64,000 nucleotides of DNA from Phenylobacterium sp. SCN 70-31 (GTDB lineage: Bacteria; Pseudomonadota; Alphaproteobacteria; Caulobacterales; Caulobacteraceae), in NCBI RefSeq assembly GCF_001724605.1, contig NZ_MEEX01000013.1, positions 62,001-126,000 on the forward strand, given 5' to 3'. The position numbers and the translations under genes were made by a program. Positions within the stretch are counted from its first letter, which is position 1; every line of letters begins with the position of its first letter. Below the pieces are notes generated by a model. The model ran no database searches, was not told the origin of the DNA, and saw only the letters and a list, made by a program, of their open reading frames with translations. Shown one piece after another: positions 53,665 to 61,764 of the stretch.

Positions 53665-54150
53665 CTACTCGATGATGGCCAGGGGTTCACCGAACTCCAC
53701 GGGCTGGGCGTCCTCGACCAGGATCTGCACGATCTTGCCGCCGCGAGGGGCCGGGATCGGGTTCATGGTCTTCATCGCCTCGACGATGAACATCGTCTGG
53801 CCGGCTTCGACCGTGTCGCCCACCTTCACGAAGGCCGGCGAGCCGGGATTGGGCTGGAGGTAGACGGTGCCCACCATCGGCGACTTCACGGCGTCGCCCG
53901 CGGCGACCGCGGGCGCGGCCTCGGCGGCCGGCGCCGCCGACGGCGTGGCGGGCGCGGCCGGCGCCGCGGCCACGGGGGCGGCGACGACCTGCTGGACAGG
54001 AGCCGCGGTCAGGGTCTTGGCCACCCGGATCTTCAGGTCGCCCTGTTCCACCTCGATCTCGGAAAGTCCGGTCTCGGTGAGGATGTCGGCCAGCTTGCGC
54101 ACGAGGCGGGTGTCGAACGGATCGGCGGGCGCCTTCGAAGAGGTCGGCAT
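53665..54150 (-). CDS. accB: Biotin carboxyl carrier protein
   Basis: 161 residues: N-terminal helical part ([25 protein letters not shown]), an Ala/Pro-rich flexible arm (about 50-85), and the biotinyl domain with the lysine to be biotinylated in EAMKTMN (about residue 128). Partner of accC directly downstream; together with AccA/AccD elsewhere it forms acetyl-CoA carboxylase. Preceded by aroQ in the same direction with 30 bases between, a common order in alphaproteobacteria. Confidence 0.98.
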   Translation of the reverse strand: MPTSSKAPADPFDTRLVRKLADILTETGLSEIEVEQGDLKIRVAKTLTAAPVQQVVAAPVAAAPAAPATPSAAPAAEAAPAVAAGDAVKSPMVGTVYLQPNPGSPAFVKVGDTVEAGQTMFIVEAMKTMNPIPAPRGGKIVQILVEDAQPVEFGEPLAIIE

Positions 54151-54180
54151 GGGTGTCGGCCCTTGTCTTTCGGTCTTGGT

Positions 54181-54618
54181 CTAACGGGCCAGGCCCGCGG
54201 CGGCCTCGACGGCCAGTTCATAGCTCGCGGCGCCGAAACCCGAGACGACGCCCGTCGCGGCCAGCGACACATAGGTCTTCCGGCGGAACGCCTCGCGGGC
54301 GGCGGGGTTCGACAGGTGGCACTCCACGATCGGGATCGAGAGCATCTTCAGCGCGTCGAGCAGCGCGATCGACGTATGCCCGTAGGCCGCCGGGTTCAGG
54401 ACCACGGCGCAGGCCGCCTCACGGGCTTCCTGGATCCAGTCGACGAGGTCGCCCTCGTGGTTGGACTGGCGGAACACGACCTCGAAGCCCAGCGACTGCG
54501 CCCGCGCCTCGCACAGGCCGCGCACGTCGTCCAGGGTCTGATGTCCGTAAATCTCGGGCTCGCGCGTCCCCAGCAGGTTGAGGTTGGGACCGCTCAAGAC
54601 ATAGATCGGTTTCGGCAT
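54181..54618 (-). CDS. aroQ: Type II 3-dehydroquinate dehydratase
   Basis: 145 residues, shikimate pathway, dehydrates 3-dehydroquinate. Motifs: [19 protein letters not shown] (catalytic Tyr in the flexible loop), [45 protein letters not shown] (catalytic His). Dodecameric enzyme by family. First gene of aroQ-accB-accC, divergent from thiS; the 268-bp gap upstream contains a long palindrome. Confidence 0.97.
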   Translation of the reverse strand: MPKPIYVLSGPNLNLLGTREPEIYGHQTLDDVRGLCEARAQSLGFEVVFRQSNHEGDLVDWIQEAREAACAVVLNPAAYGHTSIALLDALKMLSIPIVECHLSNPAAREAFRRKTYVSLAATGVVSGFGAASYELAVEAAAGLAR

Positions 54619-54727
54619 TCGGCTCCGCCGCTCGATTCCGGCGGACTTTTAGCCATCAACGGCGGCGCTCACAAGGACGGGCATAGCCGATCCCCGAGCC
54701 TCCGTGCGAGCTGAAGCTCTGTCATGG

Positions 54728-54804
54728 AACCCCGGACCATCACCGGCCATCACGGACATTCGAGGCCCAAAGCCGTCCGTGATGCTCGGTGATGGTCCGG
54801 GGTT
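54728..54804. repeat. Long imperfect palindrome in the aroQ-thiS gap
   Basis: Arms 54728-54757 and 54775-54804 (30 bases each) pair with one G-U and one mismatch, loop of 17 bases; the left arm reads AACCCCGGACCATCACCG at its start. Unlike the other palindromes here it lies between divergent genes, so it is not simply a terminator. Confidence 0.75.
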
Positions 54805-54886
54805 TTTCAAACACGAAGGCGCCGCTTTGCGGACACTCGGCATTCGACGCCTTGTGTTCGCCATGGGGGAGGGCCACAAGCATCGC

Positions 54887-55087
54887 ATGCAGTTGACGCT
54901 GAACGGAGAGACCCGCGCCTTCCCGGGCGTCGCCGACGTGGCGGCGCTGGTGGCGGCGCTGGAACTCGACCCGCGCAAGGTGGCCGTCGAACGCAACCTG
55001 GAGATCGTCCCGCGTTCGGCCTATGCGAAGACTGCGCTCGCCGACGGCGACCGGATCGAGATCGTGCATTTCATCGGAGGCGGCTGA
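54887..55087 (+). CDS. thiS: Thiamine biosynthesis sulfur carrier ThiS
   Basis: 66 residues, ubiquitin-like fold, ending in Gly-Gly-Gly (HFIGGG), where the C-terminal glycine carries the sulfur as thiocarboxylate for thiazole formation. N-terminus [18 protein letters not shown] at 54887; GGGGGAGGG upstream. No TPP riboswitch hallmark is visible in the leader. The thiG gene begins one base after its stop. Confidence 0.94.
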   Translation: MQLTLNGETRAFPGVADVAALVAALELDPRKVAVERNLEIVPRSAYAKTALADGDRIEIVHFIGGG

Positions 55088-55088
55088 C

Positions 55089-55880
55089 TTGGACGGCGCG
55101 ACCCAACCCACAGACGAAACCTGGACCGTCGCGGGCCGCACTTTCCGCTCGCGCCTGATCGTCGGCACCGGCAAGTACAAGGACTACGCCCAGAACGCCG
55201 CGGCGGCTGAGGCGGCGGGCGCCGAGATCGTCACCGTGGCCCTGCGGCGCGTGAACCTCTCGGACCCCAGCCAGCCCATGCTGGTCGACCATGTGAAGCC
55301 CGACCGCTTCACGTTCCTGCCCAACACCGCGGGCTGCTTCACCGGCGAGGACGCGGTCCGCACCCTGCGCCTGGCGCGCGAGGCGGGGGGCTGGGACCTG
55401 GTGAAGCTGGAGGTGCTGTCCAACACGCCGCACCTGCTCCCCGACATGGAGGAGACGCTCCGGGCGCTGAAGATGCTGATCGCCGAGGGCTTCCAGGTGA
55501 TGGTCTACTGCTCGGACGATCCGGTCTATGCGAAGAAGCTGGAGGACGCCGGCGCGGCGGCCATCATGCCGGCGGCGGCGCCCATAGGTTCGGGCCGGGG
55601 GATCCAGAACCTGCTGAACCTGGGCCTCATCATCGAGCAGACGAAGGTGCCGGTGCTGGTGGACGCCGGCGTGGGCACGGCGTCGGACGCCGTGGTCGCC
55701 ATGGAGCTGGGCTGCGAGGCGGTGCTCATGAACACCGCCATCGCCGAGGCGAAGGATCCGATCCGCATGGCGCGGGCCATGAAGCACGCCGTCATCGCCG
55801 GCCGCGAGGCGTATCTCGCCGGCCGCATGGGCAAGCGGATGTACGCCGATCCGTCGTCGCCGTTGAACGGGCTGATCTGA
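55089..55880 (+). CDS. thiG: Thiazole synthase ThiG
   Basis: 263 residues, TIM-barrel enzyme that combines 1-deoxyxylulose 5-phosphate, dehydroglycine and ThiS-thiocarboxylate to the thiamine thiazole phosphate. Motifs: [74 protein letters not shown] and [15 protein letters not shown]. The Schiff-base Lys lies in the KLEV region. The start is TTG at 55089, supported by GGAGGCGG upstream and coupling to thiS. DUF2200 follows on the same strand. Confidence 0.96.
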   Translation: MDGATQPTDETWTVAGRTFRSRLIVGTGKYKDYAQNAAAAEAAGAEIVTVALRRVNLSDPSQPMLVDHVKPDRFTFLPNTAGCFTGEDAVRTLRLAREAGGWDLVKLEVLSNTPHLLPDMEETLRALKMLIAEGFQVMVYCSDDPVYAKKLEDAGAAAIMPAAAPIGSGRGIQNLLNLGLIIEQTKVPVLVDAGVGTASDAVVAMELGCEAVLMNTAIAEAKDPIRMARAMKHAVIAGREAYLAGRMGKRMYADPSSPLNGLI

Positions 55881-55906
55881 GATCGGTGAGCCGTGCGGAG
55901 GGGATC

Positions 55907-56272
55907 ATGACGACGAAACACCGCATCTACTCCACCAGCTTCGCCAGCGTGTACCGCCACTACGTCGCCAAGGCGGAGCGGAAGGGGCGCACGAAGGCCG
56001 AGGTGGACCAGATCATTCTCTGGCTGACCGGCCTCAGCCAGGGAGAGTTCGATCGCCATCTGGCCGCCGAGACGGACTTCGAGACGTTCTTCAGTGAGGC
56101 GCCGAACCTTAACCCGGCGCGCGCCGAGATCCGGGGCGTGGTCTGCGGCGTGCGCGTCGAAGAGGTCGCCGAGCCGCTGATGCGGGAAATTCGCTACCTC
56201 GACAAACTCATCGACGAACTGGCCAGGGGCAAGGCGATGGCGAAGATCCTGCGAGCGCAGGCGGCGGCTTAG
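55907..56272 (+). CDS. DUF2200 family protein
   Basis: 121 residues, a widely conserved small cytoplasmic family of unknown function. Characteristic: [62 protein letters not shown] and [24 protein letters not shown] 55907 with CGGAGGGG just upstream. It follows thiG by 26 bases and may be cotranscribed, but a role in thiamine synthesis is not implied. Convergent with the aldehyde dehydrogenase. Confidence 0.92.
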   Translation: MTTKHRIYSTSFASVYRHYVAKAERKGRTKAEVDQIILWLTGLSQGEFDRHLAAETDFETFFSEAPNLNPARAEIRGVVCGVRVEEVAEPLMREIRYLDKLIDELARGKAMAKILRAQAAA

Positions 56273-56296
56273 GACGCGCCGCCGCCTGGCCAGGCC

Positions 56297-57700
56297 TCAT
56301 CGCGCCATGTTCAGCACCTGGACCTGGGTGAACTCCTTCAGGCCCTCTTCGCCCAGCTCGGAGCCGACGCCGGAGAACTTGGCGCCGCCGAAGGGGAGGT
56401 GGGGCTGGAGGTCGGCGTGCTTGTTCACCCACACCGACCCCGACTCCATCTGTTCGGCCAGGCTCCAGGCCTTCTCGGTGTCCTTGGCCCAGATCGAGCC
56501 GCCCAGGCCGTAGATCGAGGCGTTGGCCCGGCGCACCGCTTCGCGGGCGTCGGAATATTTGATCACCGGCATCACCGGGCCGAACTGCTCCTCGTCCACG
56601 AGCTGCGCGCCGTCCTCGATGTCGCGCACGATGGTGGGCTGGATGAAGTAGCCCTTGTCGCCCTTGCGTCCGCCGCCGGCGATGACCTTGCCGTCCTTCT
56701 TCGCGGTCTGGATGAAGCCCATGACCTTCTCGAACTGGGCCTTGTTCTGGAGCGGTCCCATCTGGACGCCCTGTTCCAGGCCGTCGCCCACCACCATCTC
56801 GCCGGCCAGCCGGGCCAGCTCGTCACACATGGCGTCGTACTGGCTCTCGTGGACGTAAATGCGCTTGGCCGCGATGCAGACCTGTCCGGCGTTCTGCATG
56901 GCCGCGCCCAGGACCTTGGGCGCCGTCTCCTTGGGGTCGACGTCGTCCAGCACGATCAGGGCGTCGTTGCCGCCCAGCTCCAGCGAGACCCGCTTCAGGG
57001 CGTCGGCGGCGCCGGCCATCACCTTCTTGCCGGTCTCGGTCGAGCCGGTGAAGCTGATCTTGCGGATGCCGGGATGCCTGGTCATCTCGCCGCCGAGGTC
57101 GTTGGCGTCGGCGAGGATGTTCACGACGCCGGGCGGGACGATGTCCTTGATGATCTCGCCCAGCTTGAGCGCCGTCAGCGGCGTGGTGGGGGCGGGCTTC
57201 AGGATCACCGTGTTCCCGGCCAGGAGCGCCGCCGGGACCTTGAAGGCCATCAGGATCATCGGGAAGTTCCAGGGCACGATGCAGCCCACCACGCCCAGGG
57301 GCCGGCGGCGCACCTCGACCCGGCCGGCCGCGTCGTCCTGGACCACCTTCGCATCCAGGCTCAGGCTGGCGAAATAGCGGAAGAAGGCCGAGGCGCCGAA
57401 GATCTCGCCGGTGGCGTCGGCCAGCGGCTTGCCCTGTTCCTGGGTCAGCAGGCGGGCCAGGTCCTGAAGGTTGGCCTGGATCGCGTCGGCGATCTTCACC
57501 AGCACCGCGCGGCGTTCGTCGATCGGAGTGGCGCTCCAGGCCGGGAAGGCCGCCTGCGCCGCCGCCACGGCCTGGTCGAGGTGGGCCTGCGAGGCCCGTG
57601 CGCAGGTGGCGAACACCTCCTCGGTCGCGGGGTTCACCACATCCAGCGTGGCGTCGCCCGCCACGAGTTCGCCGCCGATCAGAAGCCTGTAGTCCGACAT
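56297..57700 (-). CDS. Aldehyde dehydrogenase family protein
   Basis: 467-residue NAD(P)-dependent aldehyde dehydrogenase. Catalytic Cys in NAGQVCIAAKR, general base Glu in SLELGGND, NAD-binding PWNFPM and KPAPTTPLTAL, FTGSTETGKKV. N-terminal VNPATEEVFATCARAS. Closest general group: succinate-semialdehyde / betaine-aldehyde / lactaldehyde dehydrogenase-like; the substrate cannot be assigned. Same strand as the FAD oxidoreductase gene, 102 bases apart. Confidence 0.93.
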   Translation of the reverse strand: MSDYRLLIGGELVAGDATLDVVNPATEEVFATCARASQAHLDQAVAAAQAAFPAWSATPIDERRAVLVKIADAIQANLQDLARLLTQEQGKPLADATGEIFGASAFFRYFASLSLDAKVVQDDAAGRVEVRRRPLGVVGCIVPWNFPMILMAFKVPAALLAGNTVILKPAPTTPLTALKLGEIIKDIVPPGVVNILADANDLGGEMTRHPGIRKISFTGSTETGKKVMAGAADALKRVSLELGGNDALIVLDDVDPKETAPKVLGAAMQNAGQVCIAAKRIYVHESQYDAMCDELARLAGEMVVGDGLEQGVQMGPLQNKAQFEKVMGFIQTAKKDGKVIAGGGRKGDKGYFIQPTIVRDIEDGAQLVDEEQFGPVMPVIKYSDAREAVRRANASIYGLGGSIWAKDTEKAWSLAEQMESGSVWVNKHADLQPHLPFGGAKFSGVGSELGEEGLKEFTQVQVLNMAR

Positions 57701-57802
57701 GGGTGTCCTCCCGGGATCTCTTGGAGAGGAGGCAATCCCCTTTACGCCGGGGCGGTCAAGCCGGCTTCCCTTCGTGCGGCTTTGGAAGGGACGGGTGTCG
57801 GA

Positions 57803-59293
57803 TCACGCGGCGGCGCGTAGCCGGTCGGCGTCGGCGGTCACTGAGACGCCGACCTTCTGAAGCATCTCGCTCCTGTCGGGGCCGCCCCTGGCGGGATACA
57901 GGTCGGCGTTCCGCGTCTTTCCCCGCACCCAGGTGCGAAGGATCCTGGCCACGTTGCGGGGTCGCCGAAGCCAGGCCTGGGGATGCTCCAGCATGTGGAA
58001 GCCCCGCAGGAATTCGCGCAGCAGGTCGACGTCCTCGCGGATCGCCACGGCCAGGCCGTCCTCCAGGAAGCTCTTCATGACGCGCCCGCGAAGGCTGGGC
58101 TTCGAGCCGGGCAGCAGGGCCGCGCGCGCGCGGCGGATGGCGCCCCGGTCGGACTGCTTCATCACCTCGTAGTAGGGGCGCAATTCCCGTTCCAGGCCGG
58201 CGCGGTAGGCCACGAGGCGCCGGCCGGGATCGCGTTCGGCGTCCAGGACGTCGCGCAGCAGGTGGGCGCTGACCGCGGCGAACGAGCATCCGCGTCCGTA
58301 GAGGGGGTTGGTCCGCACCACGCAGTCGCCGACGGGGAAGTAGCCCGTCACCGCCGGCCGGCCCTCGGGCGCCATCTCGCGCCAGCGGCTTTCGAGCTGG
58401 CCCATGCCGAACACCCGGCTGGTGGGCGTCGCCCGCTCGGGATCGATCCAGGGCGCCACGCCGGGCAGCTCGCGGCACATGGCGTCGAACACCTCGGGAT
58501 CGACGATGGCCTTGCGCATCTCCTCCTCGACCTCGGGCGCGCACAGGGTGATCGAGAAACACCCGTTGTCGCCGGGGAAGACGCCGAACTTGAGATAGCC
58601 CAGGTCCCCGGTCGATCCCGCGCGACCGCGTGGCGGCTCCTCGCAGCCCGGATTCAGGCGGTAGTGGCGGGTGAAGTAGATCACGCCGCACGCCTCGGAC
58701 GTCTCGGGGACGTTGACGCCCGCTTCGGCGAGCTGCTCGAACGCCTGCGAGGTCCGGCCGGCGGCGTCCACCACCAGATCGGCCGTCAGCAGGCTGTCGT
58801 CCTCCAGGCGCACGCCGGTGACGCGCGGTGGCGAACCCGATTCCACGACCAGCGTCTTCACGAACGTCTCGGGCCGGATCTCCACGCCGGGCAGTTGTTC
58901 GGCGTAGCGTCGCATCTCCAGTTCCAGGGTGGTGCGGCGGCTGGTCAGGATGGCCAGGTCGCGGTCGATGGGGGCGGGGACGTAGCGCTCCTTGTGCTTG
59001 GCCGTCAGCGACCCCTCGAAGCCCAGTTCGCGACAGCCCGCAGCCAACAGGGCGTCCAGAAGCGCCGGGTGCCGGTCGCGCACGATGGTGCGCAGACGGG
59101 CCAGGAAGGCGTGGCTGTGCCGCAGGTGTCCCACGCCGCGCCGCTGCCAGCTCTCGAACGCGGCGTCGGCTCCGCCCTCGGGCGGCGGCGGATCGCGGTC
59201 CAGCACCACCACCTCGCGTCCGGGCGCGGCCAGCGCCATGGCGCTCCAAAGGCCGGCCATCCCCGCGCCGACCACAACCACCCGTTCCGTCAT
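57803..59293 (-). CDS. FAD-dependent oxidoreductase, geranylgeranyl-reductase/halogenase-like
   Basis: 496 residues. N-terminal dinucleotide fold VVVVGAGMAGLWSAMAL with GxGxxG and the FAD-ribose acidic residue in VVVLDRD; GD motif later in YFPVGDCVVRTNPLYGRGCSFA, typical of the group that includes p-hydroxybenzoate hydroxylase-like monooxygenases, geranylgeranyl reductases and flavin halogenases. No tryptophan-halogenase WxWxIP signature is visible. Likely oxidises or reduces a hydrophobic or aromatic compound. Downstream of the DsbA-like gene on the same strand. Confidence 0.88.
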   Translation of the reverse strand: MTERVVVVGAGMAGLWSAMALAAPGREVVVLDRDPPPPEGGADAAFESWQRRGVGHLRHSHAFLARLRTIVRDRHPALLDALLAAGCRELGFEGSLTAKHKERYVPAPIDRDLAILTSRRTTLELEMRRYAEQLPGVEIRPETFVKTLVVESGSPPRVTGVRLEDDSLLTADLVVDAAGRTSQAFEQLAEAGVNVPETSEACGVIYFTRHYRLNPGCEEPPRGRAGSTGDLGYLKFGVFPGDNGCFSITLCAPEVEEEMRKAIVDPEVFDAMCRELPGVAPWIDPERATPTSRVFGMGQLESRWREMAPEGRPAVTGYFPVGDCVVRTNPLYGRGCSFAAVSAHLLRDVLDAERDPGRRLVAYRAGLERELRPYYEVMKQSDRGAIRRARAALLPGSKPSLRGRVMKSFLEDGLAVAIREDVDLLREFLRGFHMLEHPQAWLRRPRNVARILRTWVRGKTRNADLYPARGGPDRSEMLQKVGVSVTADADRLRAAA

Positions 59294-59399
59294 GCCGCTC
59301 CGCTCCGTTGCTCGAGGCGAGAACGAGTCTAGCAGAGCCCGGAGTTTACGTTGGGGCGGGAGGCGGTGAAGTCCGGATGCGCGGCGGCGCGTATGATCT

Positions 59400-60143
59400 C
59401 TACCTGGCCGGCGCGCCCGGCGGCGGCTTCATCGCCGCGGCGCGCGTGCGGGCCAGGGCGGCGCGGACGGCGTCCATGTCGGCGCCCGGGATCACGTAGT
59501 CGCCCACCACGAAGGCCGGGGTGCCCTGGAGGCCCAGGGCGCCGGCCAGCAGGCGGGTGTCGCGGATGTGTTCTTCGATGGCCGGGTCGGCCGCGGCCTT
59601 GCGCACCGCCTTGGGGTCCAGCCCCGCCTCGGCCAGGTGGCGGTCCAGCGCCGCCTCGTCCAGCCCCCGGTCGGCCATCCAGGCCTTGTGAAGTTCGGCG
59701 CCCTTGGCCTTGACCTGGGGCGTCAGCGCCAGGTGGGCGGCGCTGTCCGACACTTCGCCGAAGATCGGGAATTCCTTCAGGACGATCCGGACGTCGGGGT
59801 TGTCCTGCGCCAGCTTGAGCACATCGGGGGCCACCACCTTGCAGTAGCCGCAGCGATAGTCGAAGAACTCCACCACCGTGATCGCGCCGGTCGGGTTGAG
59901 CACGAGGTCGCGGCCGTCGCGCTCGAGCGCCTGACGATGCTTCTCGACCGTGGAGGCCGACGCCTTGGCCTGCTCCAGAATCTGGCCCTGGCGCAGCTTC
60001 ACGATCGCCTCCTCGATGACCTCGGGGTGTTCGAGGAGATAGGCGCGGACCTTCTCGCCGAACGCGTCGTCGCTGGCCTTCTGGCAGCCGGAGAGGGCGA
60101 GGCTGGCGGCCAGGGCCGCCGCAAGGGTCGGGATCATTCTCAT
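59400..60143 (-). CDS. DsbA-family thioredoxin-like lipoprotein
   Basis: 247 residues, lipoprotein signal with LSGC (Cys20). A helical N-terminal part (about 30-80) is followed by a DsbA-type thioredoxin domain with active-site DYRCGYCK and cis-Pro in GLQGTPAFVVGD. Similar to Com1/ScsC/BdbD proteins that form or isomerise disulfides in the periplasm. 106 bases from the oxidoreductase downstream and 31 bases after the M48 gene on the same strand, so it is probably cotranscribed with that protease. Confidence 0.93.
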   Translation of the reverse strand: MRMIPTLAAALAASLALSGCQKASDDAFGEKVRAYLLEHPEVIEEAIVKLRQGQILEQAKASASTVEKHRQALERDGRDLVLNPTGAITVVEFFDYRCGYCKVVAPDVLKLAQDNPDVRIVLKEFPIFGEVSDSAAHLALTPQVKAKGAELHKAWMADRGLDEAALDRHLAEAGLDPKAVRKAAADPAIEEHIRDTRLLAGALGLQGTPAFVVGDYVIPGADMDAVRAALARTRAAAMKPPPGAPAR

Positions 60144-60174
60144 CGCGTGCAGATAATGGGAGTTTGCGGCCGGC

Positions 60175-61566
60175 TCAACGCCGCGTGCTGTTCACCGACC
60201 CCTCGCGAGCCAGGTCGCGCAGGTCGTCGCGGGTGGGTTCGGCGACCAGGACGATGTCGGTGGCGCGCCGCCATTCGGGGGTGCCCCTGTTCAACATCTC
60301 GCGGGCGCGCATGGCGAACACCCGGGCCTGGCGCTTGTCGCCGATGTAGAAGTTGTATTCCGCCGTCGCGAGGCGGGCCAGGCCGTCCTCGCCCAGCTTG
60401 TCGTGCGCCTCGGCCAGCAGGCGCCAGGCGACCGCGTTGTCCTCTTCCTGGGTGAGGGCGCGCTTCAGTTCTCCGACGCCTTCCTCGATCTTCGCCTTGC
60501 TGTTGAGCGCGATCAGGGTCTGGCCCAGGTTGACCCGGAGCAGCGGAGCCTCGGGCTTGAGCTGCACCGAGCGCCGCTGCGGCTCCTCGGCCTCGGCGGT
60601 TCGGCCGAACTCGAACAGGATCTGGCCCTTCAGCTCCCAGAGGTAGGGATTTTCGGGCTGCTCCTCGATCAGGTCGTCGATCAGCCGGATCGCGCGATCC
60701 GGCTCCTTGAGCTGGTAGTACGCGATGGCGCGTGCATAGCGCGACGGATAGTCGGTGGCTTTCTCGTCGTACTTGGTGATCGCGATCTGCGGATTGAGGA
60801 AGCCGTCCAGCTTGGCCTTCATGATGGCGTGCTCGGCCAGCAGTTCGGGGCTGTCCTTCTTGTCGTAGTTCGGCTGGACCTGGACCTTGCGGCGCAGGGA
60901 TTCGATCCGGTCGGACGAGATCGGGTGGCTGCGGAAATAGGCGAACCGCCGCGCCTCGTCGAAGACCTCCTGGTAGCGGAAGTTGTCGAAGAATTCGGCC
61001 AGGCCGCGGCCCGAGAGCCCGGCCTTGTCCAGCAGCATGGCGCCGGCCTGGTCGGCGCGGCCTTCCTGTTCGCGGCTGTAGCCCAGGGCGCCCAGGGTGC
61101 CGAAGTAGCTGGCGCTGCCCGCCAGGCCCGCGGCCGCCTCGGGCGAGCCGGCGATGGCCGCCAGGACACCCAGGCCCATGGTCAGCAGGAACGGCTTCAT
61201 CCCCGCCGAACTCATCTCGCCGCGCCGCGCGCTGTGGCCGGCGGCCAGGTGGCCCACCTCGTGGGCGATCACGCCCTGCAGTTCGTTGGGGTCCTTCGCC
61301 TGGAGGATCAGGCCGGTGTTGAAGCCCATCACCCGCGGGCCGGCGAAGGCGTTCAGCTCCTTCGAGCCGATGAGCAGGATCTCGACGTTGTCGGGGTTGA
61401 TGCCGGCGGCGCTGAGGATCGGCTCGGAATATTTCGCCAGCGTCTCTTCGATCTCGGTGTCACGGATCAGCGTCTGGGCCGAGGCCGCCGGGGCGGCGAA
61501 CGCCACGCTGGCCACGGCGAGGGCCGCGAGCGCGAGGCGGGAGGCCGACCGGAAGGGGGAGATCAT
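60175..61566 (-). CDS. M48-family metalloprotease with TPR-like C-terminus (BepA/YfgC-like)
   Basis: 463 residues; signal peptide (ALAALAVASVAFAAPAASA). Zinc site HEVGH (GVIAHEVGHLAAGH) and a downstream Glu in REQEGRADQAG, the M48 pattern. The C-terminal half has tetratricopeptide-like helices (AIAYYQLKEPDRAIRLIDDLIEEQPENPYL; GQILFEFGRTAEAEE). By homology to BepA it would assist or degrade misassembled outer-membrane proteins. ATG 61566 is preferred to an in-frame GTG three codons upstream. Followed by the DsbA-like gene, a sensible partner in envelope quality control. Confidence 0.9.
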   Translation of the reverse strand: MISPFRSASRLALAALAVASVAFAAPAASAQTLIRDTEIEETLAKYSEPILSAAGINPDNVEILLIGSKELNAFAGPRVMGFNTGLILQAKDPNELQGVIAHEVGHLAAGHSARRGEMSSAGMKPFLLTMGLGVLAAIAGSPEAAAGLAGSASYFGTLGALGYSREQEGRADQAGAMLLDKAGLSGRGLAEFFDNFRYQEVFDEARRFAYFRSHPISSDRIESLRRKVQVQPNYDKKDSPELLAEHAIMKAKLDGFLNPQIAITKYDEKATDYPSRYARAIAYYQLKEPDRAIRLIDDLIEEQPENPYLWELKGQILFEFGRTAEAEEPQRRSVQLKPEAPLLRVNLGQTLIALNSKAKIEEGVGELKRALTQEEDNAVAWRLLAEAHDKLGEDGLARLATAEYNFYIGDKRQARVFAMRAREMLNRGTPEWRRATDIVLVAEPTRDDLRDLAREGSVNSTRR

Positions 61567-61633
61567 GCTCGACACTCGTTACGTCCGAAATCGCCCCCAT
61601 GATCGACGATGCTAGAGCGCAAAACGCCCCAGT

Positions 61634-61710
61634 GGAACCCCGGGCGGAACCCCGGGCGGAAACCTGTCTCGCCGGCGGCCAAAAGCCCGAAGGCCAAAAA
61701 CCCGAAGGCC
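61634..61710. repeat. Two short tandem repeat pairs between the M48 gene and rne
   Basis: GGAACCCCGGGC twice (61634-61657, 12-bp period) and GCCAAAAGCCCGAAG twice with one change (61678-61707, 15-bp period). They lie upstream of the M48 gene and downstream of rne on the minus strand. Confidence 0.75.
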
Positions 61711-61730
61711 GGACGCGGGTAGACCGGAGT

Positions 61731-61755
61731 CGGGGCCCGCCGTGCGCGGGCCCCG
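61731..61755 (-). terminator. Hairpin downstream of rne
   Basis: 10-bp stem CGGGGCCCGC / GCGGGCCCCG with a 5-base loop, 10 bases after the rne stop. Strong stem but no T run, so it may be a 3' stabiliser rather than a classical terminator. Confidence 0.55.
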
Positions 61756-61764
61756 GTCCGTGGA

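Noticed and set aside
54619..54886. TPP riboswitch before thiS
   Set aside because: The conserved CUGAGA and ACCUGA-type core is absent; only a long palindrome is present.
57756..59249. 497-codon alternative frame on the minus strand overlapping the FAD oxidoreductase
   Set aside because: Arg/Gly/Pro-rich; the overlapping frame has clear FAD-binding motifs instead.
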